DNA of 64,000 bases, from positions 362,038 through 426,037 of the forward strand of contig JANQSI010000004.1 in the NCBI GenBank assembly GCA_028284125.1, given 5' to 3'. Both the position numbers and the translations under genes were made by a program. Positions within the stretch are counted from its first letter, which is position 1, and every line of letters starts with the position of its first letter. Below the pieces are notes generated by a model that saw nothing but the letters and a program-made list of their open reading frames with translations, did not search any database and was not told the DNA's origin. The DNA is from Cyclobacteriaceae bacterium. Lineage in GTDB: Bacteria; Bacteroidota; Bacteroidia; Cytophagales; Cyclobacteriaceae. Shown here one piece after another: positions 26,502 to 35,053 of the stretch.

Positions 26502-26692
26502 ATGTTTCCCACATGGCCCCTGAAAGGATTCCAGGGGACCACACTACTCAAGTTCTCAACTTGAAGCTGATTTTCAGTTTAAGGACAAACCCTTTAACTT
26601 TGATCAACCGTTTAATAAAACGTAGCATGGATTTACCATGCTTGGGAAACATAAAACAAAGATGGCAATACTGAAAAGTGTTGCCATTTTTG
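26502..26692 (+). ncRNA. candidate structured non-coding RNA with its own terminator
   Basis: This is the 406-base gap between mdh and ppk1, and it contains no gene frame. Bases 26502-26511 (ATGTTTCCCA) pair perfectly with 26643-26652 (TGGGAAACAT), closing a 151-base domain. Inside are local hairpins in series: 26515-26540 (GGCCCCTG/CAGGGG-A-CC), 26548-26564 (TCAAGTT-CTC-AACTTGA), 26567-26577 (CTGA/TCAG), 26579-26597 (TTAAGG/CCTT-T-AA), 26609-26622 (CGTTT-AATA-AAACG) and 26624-26642 (AGCATGG-ATTTA-CCATGCT). The last directly abuts the closing stem, so the two can stack. After an A-rich linker, ATGGCAATAC/GTGTTGCCAT plus five T forms a terminator (26662-26691). I cannot name the family; it does not look like the rod of 6S RNA, SRP RNA or tmRNA. 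No promoter is obvious; processing of mdh readthrough is possible. Confidence 0.65.
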
Positions 26693-26778
26693 TTGGGTCT
26701 ACTTTCGGTCTAAAAGTGATCAGTCGAAATCTAATATCAGCTTGAAATATTGTCTAGATCTGGCTTAAGGAATCATCG

Positions 26779-26799
26779 GTTAACATGACAAATGTTAAC
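26779..26799. promoter_or_regulatory. palindromic operator at the ppk1 promoter
   Basis: GTTAACAT-GACAA-ATGTTAAC is a perfect 8+8 inverted repeat. It occupies the position where a -33 element would be, ending 22 bases before the -7 box at 26822. A regulator bound here would activate or block the promoter directly. Confidence 0.6.
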
Positions 26800-26821
26800 A
26801 TCAGAAAGCGCTCTTTTTATA

Positions 26822-26829
26822 TACTTTTG
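26822..26829 (+). promoter_or_regulatory. -7 box of the ppk1 promoter
   Basis: TACTTTTG matches TAnnTTTG exactly. It ends 5 bases before the ATG at 26835, so a transcript from it would be leaderless or nearly so. Confidence 0.55.
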
Positions 26830-26834
26830 AAAGT

Positions 26835-28934
26835 ATGAGAGATTTCTCAAACTTGATATACAAAAGCGATTTAATCAGCCGAGATCTAAGCTGGCTGAAG
26901 TTCAACTACCGGGTATTAGATCAGGCGAAAAAAGAGAACAGAAACCTATTTGAGAAGCTCAAATTTCTAGCTATTACATCATCAAATGCAGACGAGTTTT
27001 TCATGATTCGAGTTGGTAGTTTGTACAACTACATTGATTATGGAAATGATCGGGTTGATTACTCAGGCCTGCGGTCAATACCTTTTAAAGAGCAACTGTT
27101 AGATGGACTCAAGCGATTCACTGAAGACCAGCATTCACTTTATTTGAGTGATCTAAAACCAGCTTTCAAGGATCATTCTTTCGAGATAAAATCCTACGAT
27201 CAATTGGATGCCAAACAAAAGAAATCTGCCGGATCCTATTTCAAGAAAACCATTTTCCCAATGCTTACTCCAATGGTTTTCGATTCCTACCACAGCTTCC
27301 CGATTCTGATGAACAACATTTTGATTTTCGGTGTGGTTACGAAATCACAGACTGTCAAGGAGAAAAAGAAAATGTCCTTTATTCAGCTTCCTCAGAACCT
27401 TCCACGGTTCTTTGAATTGATGGATGGGGACAAGATCATTTTTATACCCATAGAAGAGATCATTAGAGAACATATAGATCTTGTGTTCAAGAAAGTTGAT
27501 ATCCTCTCATGCACACTTTTCAGAGTCACAAGAAATGGGGATTTCACTTTGGAAGAGTCTGAAGATATCGAAGCGAATTTTCTCGAAGAGATGAAGTCCA
27601 AATTGAGGACACGGAAGACTGGTCGAGTGGTTAGAATGGAGGTGGAGAAAAATGCGAATCCTTGGTTGTTGAAGCAATTGATGAAACGCTATGAGACTGG
27701 GGACGAAAATGTAATGATTGCACCAGAAGGGGGATTGTTGGACTACACCTGTTTGTGGCAAATCGTTAATCACCAGGAATTTGACCAATTTAAGCCATTA
27801 AGGATAAATCCTGTCACGCCGATTAGCATGACTGATGGAATTCAGCAGGACATGTTCAAGGCTTTGAAGAATCGGGACATTCTTCTACATCATCCTTATA
27901 ACACAATTGAGCCTTTACTTGATTTAGTTGAGCAAGCGGCAGAGGATCCGAATGTTTTGTCCATCAAACTAACGATTTACCGACTTGCGAAGGATTCGAG
28001 AATCGTGGAAGCGCTCCTAAATGCCGCTGAAAATGGGAAACACGTGTCCGTACTTTTCGAAGTGAAAGCTCGGTTTGATGAGGAAAATAACATGAAACAA
28101 GCATTGAGGCTGCAAAAGGCCGGTTGCTTTGTGATTTATGGTGTAGGTTCTTTAAAAACACATACGAAGCTTCTTCTAATTGTTCGAAAGGAAAAAGAAA
28201 AAGTGACCAGGTACGTCCACATGGGAAGTGGCAACTATAACGAAGCGACTTCTAAACTTTACACTGACATTGGCCTTTTGACGTGTGATGAAACCTACGC
28301 CAACGATGTGCAGGAATTCTTCAATGTTATCACGGGACATTCAATGCCTGAGGATTATAGGAGTCTGATTACTGCACCGACTCAGATGCGAACAAAGTTG
28401 ATTGAGCTAATAGAGCAGGAAAGAAAAAATGCGTTGGACAAAAAGCCTTGTGGAATTGTATGTAAAATGAATTCCTTGCAAGACAAAGATGTAATTCTAG
28501 CTTTTTATGAGGCATCAAAAGCAGGTGTACCGATCAAGCTTATCGTACGCGGTATTTGCTGTTTACGTCCAGGAAGAGACGGACTCAGCGAGAACATCAC
28601 AGTTCGGTCTATTGTAGGAGAGTATTTAGAACACTCACGAATTTTTTATTTTCATAACAATGGAGAACCGCTGGTGTACAGTGGTAGCGCCGATATGATG
28701 GTTCGGTCTTTTGATAGAAGATTAGAATCGCTATTTATCATCAAAGACAATCTTCTAAGACAGCAAGCAATAAATATTTTGAATTACAACCTAATGGACA
28801 ATATGAATGCCTATGAGTTGAATGAAGATGGAACATATGCTGCTTGTAGCCCTGGGGATAATTCAATTTTCGACATCCATAAAGAATTCTATCAAGTGGA
28901 TAAGGATGAAGCTTTGAAAGTGAAGTTGTTCTAA
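26835..28934 (+). CDS. ppk1: polyphosphate kinase 1
   Basis: Reversible transfer of ATP gamma-phosphate into polyphosphate at the membrane. 699 aa is the normal length. N-terminal domain: LISRDLSWLKFNYRVLDQAK and SNADEFFMIRVG. The two PLD-like catalytic domains show HTKLLLIVRKE (auto-phosphorylated histidine), HMGSGNYNEATSKLYTDIGLL, and GICCLRPGRDGLSENITVRSIVGEYLEHSRIFYF with the second histidine, followed by SADMMVRSFDRRLE. The start is the only ATG close before the conserved region. It is monocistronic; a palindrome overlaps its promoter, and a hairpin follows at 28940. Confidence 0.97.
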   Translation: MRDFSNLIYKSDLISRDLSWLKFNYRVLDQAKKENRNLFEKLKFLAITSSNADEFFMIRVGSLYNYIDYGNDRVDYSGLRSIPFKEQLLDGLKRFTEDQHSLYLSDLKPAFKDHSFEIKSYDQLDAKQKKSAGSYFKKTIFPMLTPMVFDSYHSFPILMNNILIFGVVTKSQTVKEKKKMSFIQLPQNLPRFFELMDGDKIIFIPIEEIIREHIDLVFKKVDILSCTLFRVTRNGDFTLEESEDIEANFLEEMKSKLRTRKTGRVVRMEVEKNANPWLLKQLMKRYETGDENVMIAPEGGLLDYTCLWQIVNHQEFDQFKPLRINPVTPISMTDGIQQDMFKALKNRDILLHHPYNTIEPLLDLVEQAAEDPNVLSIKLTIYRLAKDSRIVEALLNAAENGKHVSVLFEVKARFDEENNMKQALRLQKAGCFVIYGVGSLKTHTKLLLIVRKEKEKVTRYVHMGSGNYNEATSKLYTDIGLLTCDETYANDVQEFFNVITGHSMPEDYRSLITAPTQMRTKLIELIEQERKNALDKKPCGIVCKMNSLQDKDVILAFYEASKAGVPIKLIVRGICCLRPGRDGLSENITVRSIVGEYLEHSRIFYFHNNGEPLVYSGSADMMVRSFDRRLESLFIIKDNLLRQQAINILNYNLMDNMNAYELNEDGTYAACSPGDNSIFDIHKEFYQVDKDEALKVKLF

Positions 28935-28939
28935 AATTT

Positions 28940-28971
28940 GAAAGCCTATCATCGGGTGAGGACAGGCTTTC
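28940..28971. terminator. hairpin after ppk1
   Basis: GAAAGCCT (28940-28947) pairs with AGGCTTTC (28964-28971), 5 bases past the ppk1 stop. There is no T-tract on either side, so it may serve as a weak terminator or 3' end stabiliser. Confidence 0.5.
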
Positions 28972-29010
28972 AGATCCATAGAGCAAGCTTAGCTCTTAGT
29001 GAAGAAACTC

Positions 29011-29406
29011 TTATTTCTTGGCAAATACTCCTTTGAAATTTTCTTTGTGTGCTACGGCTAAAAGAATGTTTCCGCCAAAAACAACGATTGCCACAGGCAT
29101 TCCCGCTGGTTCAAGTGCGGCGTGAAACAAGAAAATGTTAAGCGTAATAGGGCCAAGTATCGCTATTGCTAATGGAACGTACATTCCTGTGAGGAGGAGT
29201 ATCCCCGAAATGATTTCAAGAGATTTCAACATCGGAAAGAAGTAGCCCGATCCTGCCAGACCGCCCATCATTGCCATGGCGCCTGGTGACATTTCTCCCA
29301 TCGGGATAAAATTGAGAAAACCATTAAGTCCAAATACAACAAAGATTAAACCTAAAAGATACCGCACTACTGTAGCTGCGATTCTCATTCCTTTTGAATT
29401 TTCCAT
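29011..29406 (-). CDS. DoxX family membrane protein
   Basis: Four-helix inner-membrane protein of 131 aa. TM segments lie at about 9-30, 40-65 (including GGLAGSGYFFPMLKSLEIISGILLL), 72-90 and 97-118. The pattern R-Y-L-L-G-L-I-F-V-V-F-G-L-N-G at the N-terminus is typical of DoxX. Members take part in redox or sulfur metabolism or stress responses in other bacteria; the exact role here is unknown. A perfect palindrome (29432-29443) lies 26 bases upstream, placed like the one before YceI at 6547. The PadR gene is 96 bases upstream in the same direction. Confidence 0.85.
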   Translation of the reverse strand: MENSKGMRIAATVVRYLLGLIFVVFGLNGFLNFIPMGEMSPGAMAMMGGLAGSGYFFPMLKSLEIISGILLLTGMYVPLAIAILGPITLNIFLFHAALEPAGMPVAIVVFGGNILLAVAHKENFKGVFAKK

Positions 29407-29431
29407 TTTTCAGTTAGTGTGTTTCCATTAA

Positions 29432-29443
29432 ATGTACGTACAT
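29432..29443. promoter_or_regulatory. palindromic operator candidate upstream of DoxX
   Basis: ATGTACGTACAT is a perfect 12-bp palindrome 26 bases before the DoxX ATG. It resembles the palindrome before the YceI gene (6547-6562) in sequence and position. Confidence 0.55.
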
Positions 29444-29502
29444 ATAATTAGAATAAAAAGAAGAATGGATTGACAGTCAGGAATGAGACATGTTGATTTT
29501 TG

Positions 29503-29832
29503 CTACTTTTCGAATGCGATTGATGGAATTCCTTGCCAGAAAGTTTCTCTTTGTTCTCGTACTTGAAGTAATGCTTTTTGACCAGATTTAGTCACTCTGA
29601 AAAGATGTTTCCTTCGTCCACCTCTCTCAGGTGTCATTCCATCATATCTTGAATCCATGAATCCTTTTTGCTCCAATCTGGCCAGTACCGCGTGCACTGT
29701 GCTTATGGAAATGGACCGATTGCATTTGGCTTTGATCTCTTTTTGAATGGCTATGCCGTAGGCATTATCATAAAGAGATGCTGTTGCCAGCAGAATTAAT
29801 TCTTCGAGTTCACCAAGGTTTGTTCCTTTCAT
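29503..29832 (-). CDS. PadR family transcriptional regulator
   Basis: Winged-helix regulator of 109 aa. It begins MKGTNLGELEELILLATASL, and the wHTH has YGIAIQKEIKAKCNRSISISTVHAVLARLEQKGFMDSR, with GGRRKHLFRVTKSGQKAL forming the wing. These are the standard PadR features in Bacteroidota permease operons. It lies 15 bases after the stop of the 872-aa permease at 29848, so it is the last gene of that operon. I infer that it is the repressor acting on the repeated TTCG-N7-CGAA motifs upstream of the operon. Confidence 0.9.
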   Translation of the reverse strand: MKGTNLGELEELILLATASLYDNAYGIAIQKEIKAKCNRSISISTVHAVLARLEQKGFMDSRYDGMTPERGGRRKHLFRVTKSGQKALLQVREQRETFWQGIPSIAFEK

Positions 29833-29847
29833 GGATGTGTCGTTTAG

Positions 29848-32466
29848 TTATTCGGTGCTTAAGTTTTCAGAAGGATTCACACTGGCTGATCTTATCGAAA
29901 GCCAGCTCACAATTAATACACTAATCAGCAAGGTAAGTCCTCCAGCTAAGAAAAAAGGAACTCCACCAACCGTAATCTGATAGGCAAATTGTTCAAGCCA
30001 ATCAGAAATTAAGAAATAGGAGAGTGGTGCTGCAATTAGAAAGCTGACTAAAATGATAATCAAGAATTGTTTGTTCATCATGGAAATGATACTTGTCACT
30101 GAAGCTCCCAGTACCTTTCTAATACTTATCTCTTTGTTTCGTTGTTGCAGAAGAAGTGCGGTCAATCCAAACAATCCCAATCCACAAAGAAGGATACTAA
30201 TGAATGAATAGATCGAGGAAATTTTCAAAAGCTTTCGTTCTTTTTCATATTGCTCATTGAACCAATCATTAGCGAAGAATGCATTGAAAGGAGTTCTTCC
30301 TGCCAACTGATCCCAAGTATTTTGAACGTGATTCATGGTTTCTTTTAGGTCTCCATTTCCAATTCTAACGGACGTGTACGATTGATTAACAACGTCCAGG
30401 TAAAGAATCATTGGCTCTATTTGATCTGAGGCAAGAGAATGAATATGGAAATCATTAACTACGCCAATAATAGGTAAATCATTTCCCTCTGCGGAGAAAC
30501 GAATATGTTTTCCGACTGGATCTTCCCATCCCATGAAAGCGACCATTGCTTGATTCACCATAAGGTTTGAAGAGTCCGCTATCGAATTTTTAATGAAAGA
30601 CCTTCCAGCAACTATATTCACCCCATATGTTTCGAAAAATTCTTGATCTACACCGAAAATTCTAGTGTTTATTTCATCATTGTTCCCTTCGGGAATTACT
30701 GTTGTACTGTAAGATCCAGTTCCAATCGTAGACCTTGTGGTCGAAACAGAGAGAATATTAGGATGACTCAGCAATTCGTTTTCAAGCACATTTACTTTTG
30801 GACGAACTTCATTACCAACATCCAGAATAAGCACCTGCTCTTTGTCAAAACCTAATGGTTTGCTCTCCATAAAATCGGTTTGTCGAATTACAACAATTGT
30901 GCAAATAATCAGGAAAATGGATATAGCATATTGTAACGTCAGGAGCATTTTTCGAAACCAACCAGTGGAACCGACCACACCGTTAGATGATTTCAAAATG
31001 GTAGAAATAGGAGGTGAGGACAGAACAAGTGCTGGATAAGTCCCGACGAACAGACTAACTCCAAAAATGAACCCAACCAATGTTAATAATGTCAGTGGCT
31101 GTAAAAATGCCATCAAAGGAAGTTCTTTTCCACTTAGCATATTGGCTGTAGGCAAAAACCAAATAACTAAAATCAAGCTTAGAATTGATGCTATTGTTGT
31201 GCTCAAGAAAGTTTCTGAAATGAATCGACCCATTAATTGCTTTCGAGAAGACCCCATTACTTTTCGAATGCCTACCTCGGTACGTGTTTGAGTCGCTCTG
31301 GATAATGCAATGTTGATGTAGTTGACGCTTGCAATTAAGAAAATCAGAAATGCCGAAAAACCAAGCATGTAAACAAACGTGATACTGCCAGATTTCATTC
31401 CTCTGTTTGCACGAATGTTATCGCCGTGCAGATACATATCTTTTAGCGGCATCAATTTTAGAAAGTACTGATCAGCTCGTTCTTCAAAATGATTTTGCAT
31501 CATCTCAGGAAGTTTTTCGGTCAGAGCAAGAGGATCCGCGTTATTCTCGAGTTTAACGAAAGTGAAAATTCCCTGAGCCAACCAATTGTTCATCCAGCGA
31601 AACCTGAGAGGGCCCAGACCTGGGACAGAGGTGCTCCAAGAGACTAATGCGTTGAATTGTAGTGATGAATGCCGAGGTGGATCTTTGAAAATTCCAGTGA
31701 CCGTATGGTCAATTTCATTAAGTCCAACCACAGTTTTCCCGATAGGATCTTCATCACCAAAAAGTTTTCTTGCAAATGATTCACTCAATGCGATGGATGA
31801 TGGTACAGTCAGAACAGTAGATGGATCACCCTGGATAAGTTCATAATCGAAAAATTCGAAGAAAGTGGAGTCCACAAAATAGAAATTTTCAGTGTTAAGA
31901 TTCGTCTCTTTGTATGAGATAATCACCTTATCCCACCACGGACAAACACGCATAAAATCATCTACTTCAGGATACTCATCTTTCATAGTCGGCCCCATCA
32001 TGCCCGAAGTTTCATAAGTCAAATGATCGACATTCTCTGGTATGTTGATGTATCGCTTATAAAGTCTGTAGGTCCGATCGACATCACTTTGTTGTGTATC
32101 AAATTTTAATTCGTCATCGATGTAAACGAGTGCAAAAAGCGAACAAGAGATGGCCATAATAAGGCCAATGAGATTGATACCGAATAAGACCTTTTGTTTT
32201 TTAATTGATCGGATGGATGTGCGGAAATAATTGAGCCAGATGGATTTCATGTTCGTTAGTCTTTTTTCTTTTCTCTTGAATTTCGTTCTTAGAAAACCCA
32301 GCGATTGAAAAATGTAAATCAACCGAGCCCTCATTACACCTTTCGTTTCGACATTTTCAAGAAATGACTCAAAAAGATCTCCGCTAATTCCTTCCCACAG
32401 GTAGGGGTCGCAAAATCGTTCGAGTATGTTGTAAATCCACTTTGGAGGTTGTAGCTCTTTTTTCAT
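29848..32466 (-). CDS. ABC transporter permease with prefix domain, paralogue 1
   Basis: 872-aa inner-membrane permease. Residues 1-70 (MKKELQPPKWIYNILERFCD, then PYLWEGISGDLFESFLENVE) form the cytosolic 'permease prefix' domain that in Bacteroidota marks PadR-linked permeases. The rest is two MacB_PCD/FtsX units: TM near 95-115, a periplasmic domain, three TMs with TRTEVGIRKVMGSSRKQLMGRFISE, then a second unit ending with RNKEISIRKVLGASVTSIISMMN and SIRSASVNPSENLSTE. It is nearly collinear with the same-length permease at 35054-37672. No ATPase is encoded nearby. Two copies of the TTCG-N7-CGAA motif lie 45-122 bases upstream. Confidence 0.9.
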   Translation of the reverse strand: MKKELQPPKWIYNILERFCDPYLWEGISGDLFESFLENVETKGVMRARLIYIFQSLGFLRTKFKRKEKRLTNMKSIWLNYFRTSIRSIKKQKVLFGINLIGLIMAISCSLFALVYIDDELKFDTQQSDVDRTYRLYKRYINIPENVDHLTYETSGMMGPTMKDEYPEVDDFMRVCPWWDKVIISYKETNLNTENFYFVDSTFFEFFDYELIQGDPSTVLTVPSSIALSESFARKLFGDEDPIGKTVVGLNEIDHTVTGIFKDPPRHSSLQFNALVSWSTSVPGLGPLRFRWMNNWLAQGIFTFVKLENNADPLALTEKLPEMMQNHFEERADQYFLKLMPLKDMYLHGDNIRANRGMKSGSITFVYMLGFSAFLIFLIASVNYINIALSRATQTRTEVGIRKVMGSSRKQLMGRFISETFLSTTIASILSLILVIWFLPTANMLSGKELPLMAFLQPLTLLTLVGFIFGVSLFVGTYPALVLSSPPISTILKSSNGVVGSTGWFRKMLLTLQYAISIFLIICTIVVIRQTDFMESKPLGFDKEQVLILDVGNEVRPKVNVLENELLSHPNILSVSTTRSTIGTGSYSTTVIPEGNNDEINTRIFGVDQEFFETYGVNIVAGRSFIKNSIADSSNLMVNQAMVAFMGWEDPVGKHIRFSAEGNDLPIIGVVNDFHIHSLASDQIEPMILYLDVVNQSYTSVRIGNGDLKETMNHVQNTWDQLAGRTPFNAFFANDWFNEQYEKERKLLKISSIYSFISILLCGLGLFGLTALLLQQRNKEISIRKVLGASVTSIISMMNKQFLIIILVSFLIAAPLSYFLISDWLEQFAYQITVGGVPFFLAGGLTLLISVLIVSWLSIRSASVNPSENLSTE

Positions 32467-32510
32467 ACTAAGCAGCTATACTCTTATTCCAAACAGAAGT
32501 TACAAATTTC

Positions 32511-32588
32511 TTTCGTTTTTGTCGATTTTGAAAGAATAGCTAAGTTAACGAACCAGTTTAATATATGTTTCGTTTTTGTCGAAATTGA
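32511..32588 (-). promoter_or_regulatory. two copies of the shared TTCG-N7-CGAA operator upstream of permease 1
   Basis: Plus-strand copies TTTCGTTTTTGTCGAT (from 32511) and TTTCGTTTTTGTCGAA (from 32568), each followed by WTTGA, start to start 57 bp. On the transcribed strand the core reads TTCG-ACAAAAA-CGAA. The same motif lies before the genes at 35054-37672 and 37774-39075. Confidence 0.65.
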
Positions 32589-32622
32589 TTTTGCGATACA
32601 GTAGATGTGTTAGATTATTGCC

Positions 32623-34413
32623 TTAATCTTTTCGTATGAAAATGAAATCACCACCTTCATCTCCGGCATTTTGGATGGTTCCGTATTGTGGAACATTGGT
32701 GGAATTGTTGATTACCGCAGTTTCAACCTGTGTGAAAACTTGTCTGGCTGAAATGTAATTTTTTTGATTTTCTTTCAAGCGCCGAATCAAGTACCTCATA
32801 AACGTACTTTGATCAGGAACTGTGGTTAGTGTACCAGAAGTCATAGCCTTTCGACTTGGTAAGCGGTAAACTTTTACAAAACCCTCTACCTGCAAGGTGT
32901 TTTCTTCAGCGCTTAACTCAACAGATCGTGTCTTGAAAATACTGCCACTAAAGCATGCATCGGTGATGAGTAAGGTGTGTTTGGTCTTGATCCCGGAGAT
33001 ATAATCACGCACTCGGCTGTTGCTTAGCCAGTTGGCCTTGCTGAGCATTGTAGCATCTGAGGGCAGCCAATAGCCAATCTCGAGCTTTTCATCCCAAACC
33101 CCATGTCCGGCATAAAAAACGAGTAGGTTGTCTTTTTCCGTGATGGTTGCTGAAATAGCTTCTAGTGCATTGATGATCTTTGATCGTGTGGCATTTTTTA
33201 GGAAAATGATGTTTTCTGGTTCAAATGTGTAGCTTTCGATAAGCGTTTTTCTCAATGATGTGGCATCTGCGACAGGTTGCCCAAGATCTACTAAGTCATC
33301 TTCATTAAATTGATAATCATCAATACCAATGATCAAGGCATAATAGACAGGTCGACTGTCCGTAATTTCATTTGACTCAGAATAAGCGACTTCTTTTGCT
33401 TTTTGGTCATCCTCAAACTTCCGTCTCGTTTGTGCGATACTACTAATCACTCGTGGGTTTGTCAGGCTGTCACTGTACTGAATGAAGGTTTTTAAATGAT
33501 GAATTGCTTCACCGCTTTTGCTCATAGCCTCATAGATTTCAGATAGCTTCATTGAAGCATCTCTGATTTGTTCTTTCATATCATATTTTGTTGCGTTCTC
33601 AAGTGCGATATTGGCATGAATGAGTGCACCCATTAGGTATTCCGTTTGGAGGTACACATCAGCCATAAAAGTTTGATAAGATGAAATACCATACGCATCA
33701 CCTAATTCTTCAAGAATGTTCGTGGCGTCAAAAAGGTTTTTCTCTGCCAGGTTGAAATTTCCCTGTTCGACATAAACCAAGCCCATGTTTCCAAGCGCGT
33801 AAGCCTTTCCGATCGTGTATTCTTCTTTATCAAAAATTTCGCTGGCTTCTTGAAAGTACAACAGCGCCGAATCAAGATTTGATTGATTGAGATATTCATC
33901 TCCGGCGTTGAGTAAGGCAGAAGCTAGCTGGATTGGAGCGTTCAGATCTGATGATTGCCTAAGCTTACCAATTCCATCATTGTAGTAGTTAATTGACTTG
34001 GTTGGTTCATCAATAGATGAATAGGCATCCGCTATGGTGCTATATGTCACGCCAGATGAATAATTGGATGATTCTTTGCTTTCAAGTGCATATTTAAGTG
34101 CAGCGAAGTAGGCTTCAAAAGCCTGGTCAAACTTCCCAAGATATTTGAAGGCGTTTCCCTTTTGAAGATAACCACTTGATAAATGCAATGGGTTATCTCC
34201 TGCAAGGCTTATCAGCTCCAGAGCAAACTCAAGAATTACTTGTGGATCAGTTTCATAATAACTGATTTCTTCGATCAATCTCTTTTTCTCAATGCCTGAT
34301 AGTTCTTGATTGGCGTAAATAGTCTTTAAACTGTCTGCAATCTGTTGATCCTGAGCAAGCGAACAAATCCAAACGATAAACAATAAAAAAATCAGGGAAG
34401 ATTTTTTCAGCAT
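32623..34413 (-). CDS. secreted TPR-caspase (peptidase C14) fusion
   Basis: 596-aa protein with a signal peptide (cut near residue 20, ICSLAQD). Residues about 25-345 are tetratricopeptide repeats (for example NAFKYLGKFDQAFEAYFAALKYA, GNMGLVYVEQGNFNLAEKNLFDA). Residues about 356-595 are a caspase-like domain: PVYYALIIGIDDYQF, catalytic H437 in FYAGHGVWD, and catalytic C487 in TDACFSGS. The dyad is intact, so it is probably an active Arg/Lys-type cysteine protease (metacaspase/orthocaspase group). The TPR part presumably recognises partners. It starts 3 bases after the stop of the small secreted protein at 34417. Export makes it different from cytosolic defence caspases. Confidence 0.88.
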   Translation of the reverse strand: MLKKSSLIFLLFIVWICSLAQDQQIADSLKTIYANQELSGIEKKRLIEEISYYETDPQVILEFALELISLAGDNPLHLSSGYLQKGNAFKYLGKFDQAFEAYFAALKYALESKESSNYSSGVTYSTIADAYSSIDEPTKSINYYNDGIGKLRQSSDLNAPIQLASALLNAGDEYLNQSNLDSALLYFQEASEIFDKEEYTIGKAYALGNMGLVYVEQGNFNLAEKNLFDATNILEELGDAYGISSYQTFMADVYLQTEYLMGALIHANIALENATKYDMKEQIRDASMKLSEIYEAMSKSGEAIHHLKTFIQYSDSLTNPRVISSIAQTRRKFEDDQKAKEVAYSESNEITDSRPVYYALIIGIDDYQFNEDDLVDLGQPVADATSLRKTLIESYTFEPENIIFLKNATRSKIINALEAISATITEKDNLLVFYAGHGVWDEKLEIGYWLPSDATMLSKANWLSNSRVRDYISGIKTKHTLLITDACFSGSIFKTRSVELSAEENTLQVEGFVKVYRLPSRKAMTSGTLTTVPDQSTFMRYLIRRLKENQKNYISARQVFTQVETAVINNSTNVPQYGTIQNAGDEGGDFIFIRKD

Positions 34414-34416
34414 GGA

Positions 34417-34917
34417 TTAGATCTTTATTCGCATCTTCAGTTTGGGATCACTGTTGAATTTCCGATCCCCTTCAGGAGTTCTCACAGTGAAGTAAATGAC
34501 ATACCGATGCTTCATGCCAATACCTTTCTTGGACCTGGCTTTTGCTTCAATTTGGCCTGCAACACCATCATAATCGTCTTTCTCAAGCATTCTTCGTGTG
34601 CCTAACCTTCGTTTTCTAACGATTTTATCGATAAGCACAGAATGGCCAATGGAAGTGTTCACCGGTTCTCCAACAACTGTCACATCCTGGCTTCTGTTGA
34701 TATCAGATTTGAATCCTTTAATCTTTTCACCAGTAGCTGTGTCTTGTGAGCGATTATCTTTTAATGTTAATATTCCAGGTTGCTTGATGTTGTCCTTAGT
34801 AATCTTCTCCGTATCAACAGTCAACGTAATTGTTGTTTCACTTTGACTGAAAGAAATAAACGGAATGAATAAAATGGAAGCTAACGCAATCCAGGACTGG
34901 GGCGCTTTGTGTTTCAT
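34417..34917 (-). CDS. small secreted protein upstream of TPR-caspase, unknown
   Basis: 166-aa protein with a signal peptide (WIALASILFIPFISFSQS, cut near residue 25). The mature part is basic: it contains VRKRRLGTRRMLEKDDYDGVAG and ends in DPKLKMRIKI, and is predicted mostly beta. I do not recognise the family. It is followed by the caspase gene at a distance of 3 bases, so they are almost certainly co-expressed. Its many Arg/Lys sites (KRR, TRR, RSKK) would suit cleavage by a caspase of the Arg/Lys-specific type; that is inference. It has no copy of the TTCG-N7-CGAA motif upstream. Confidence 0.7.
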   Translation of the reverse strand: MKHKAPQSWIALASILFIPFISFSQSETTITLTVDTEKITKDNIKQPGILTLKDNRSQDTATGEKIKGFKSDINRSQDVTVVGEPVNTSIGHSVLIDKIVRKRRLGTRRMLEKDDYDGVAGQIEAKARSKKGIGMKHRYVIYFTVRTPEGDRKFNSDPKLKMRIKI

Positions 34918-35053
34918 AGCGTGGCAAATTTTGGTTGGTCGACATTGTAATTATACGAATAATTTAGAAGTAATGTGACTTTTAGAGGCAATATGGCCAC
35001 ATTTAGGATCTAAAAAAATGTACAAATGAATGATGCAACTACCGAATATGTTA

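Noticed and set aside
26502..26692. 6S RNA or SRP RNA as identity for the ncRNA
   Set aside because: 6S is a long rod with a central bubble, whereas this has a ring of short hairpins closed by one stem; the SRP GGAA tetraloop region is absent.
26779..26799. PhoB box at ppk1
   Set aside because: The palindrome GTTAACAT/ATGTTAAC lacks the CTGTCAT direct repeats of a PhoB box.
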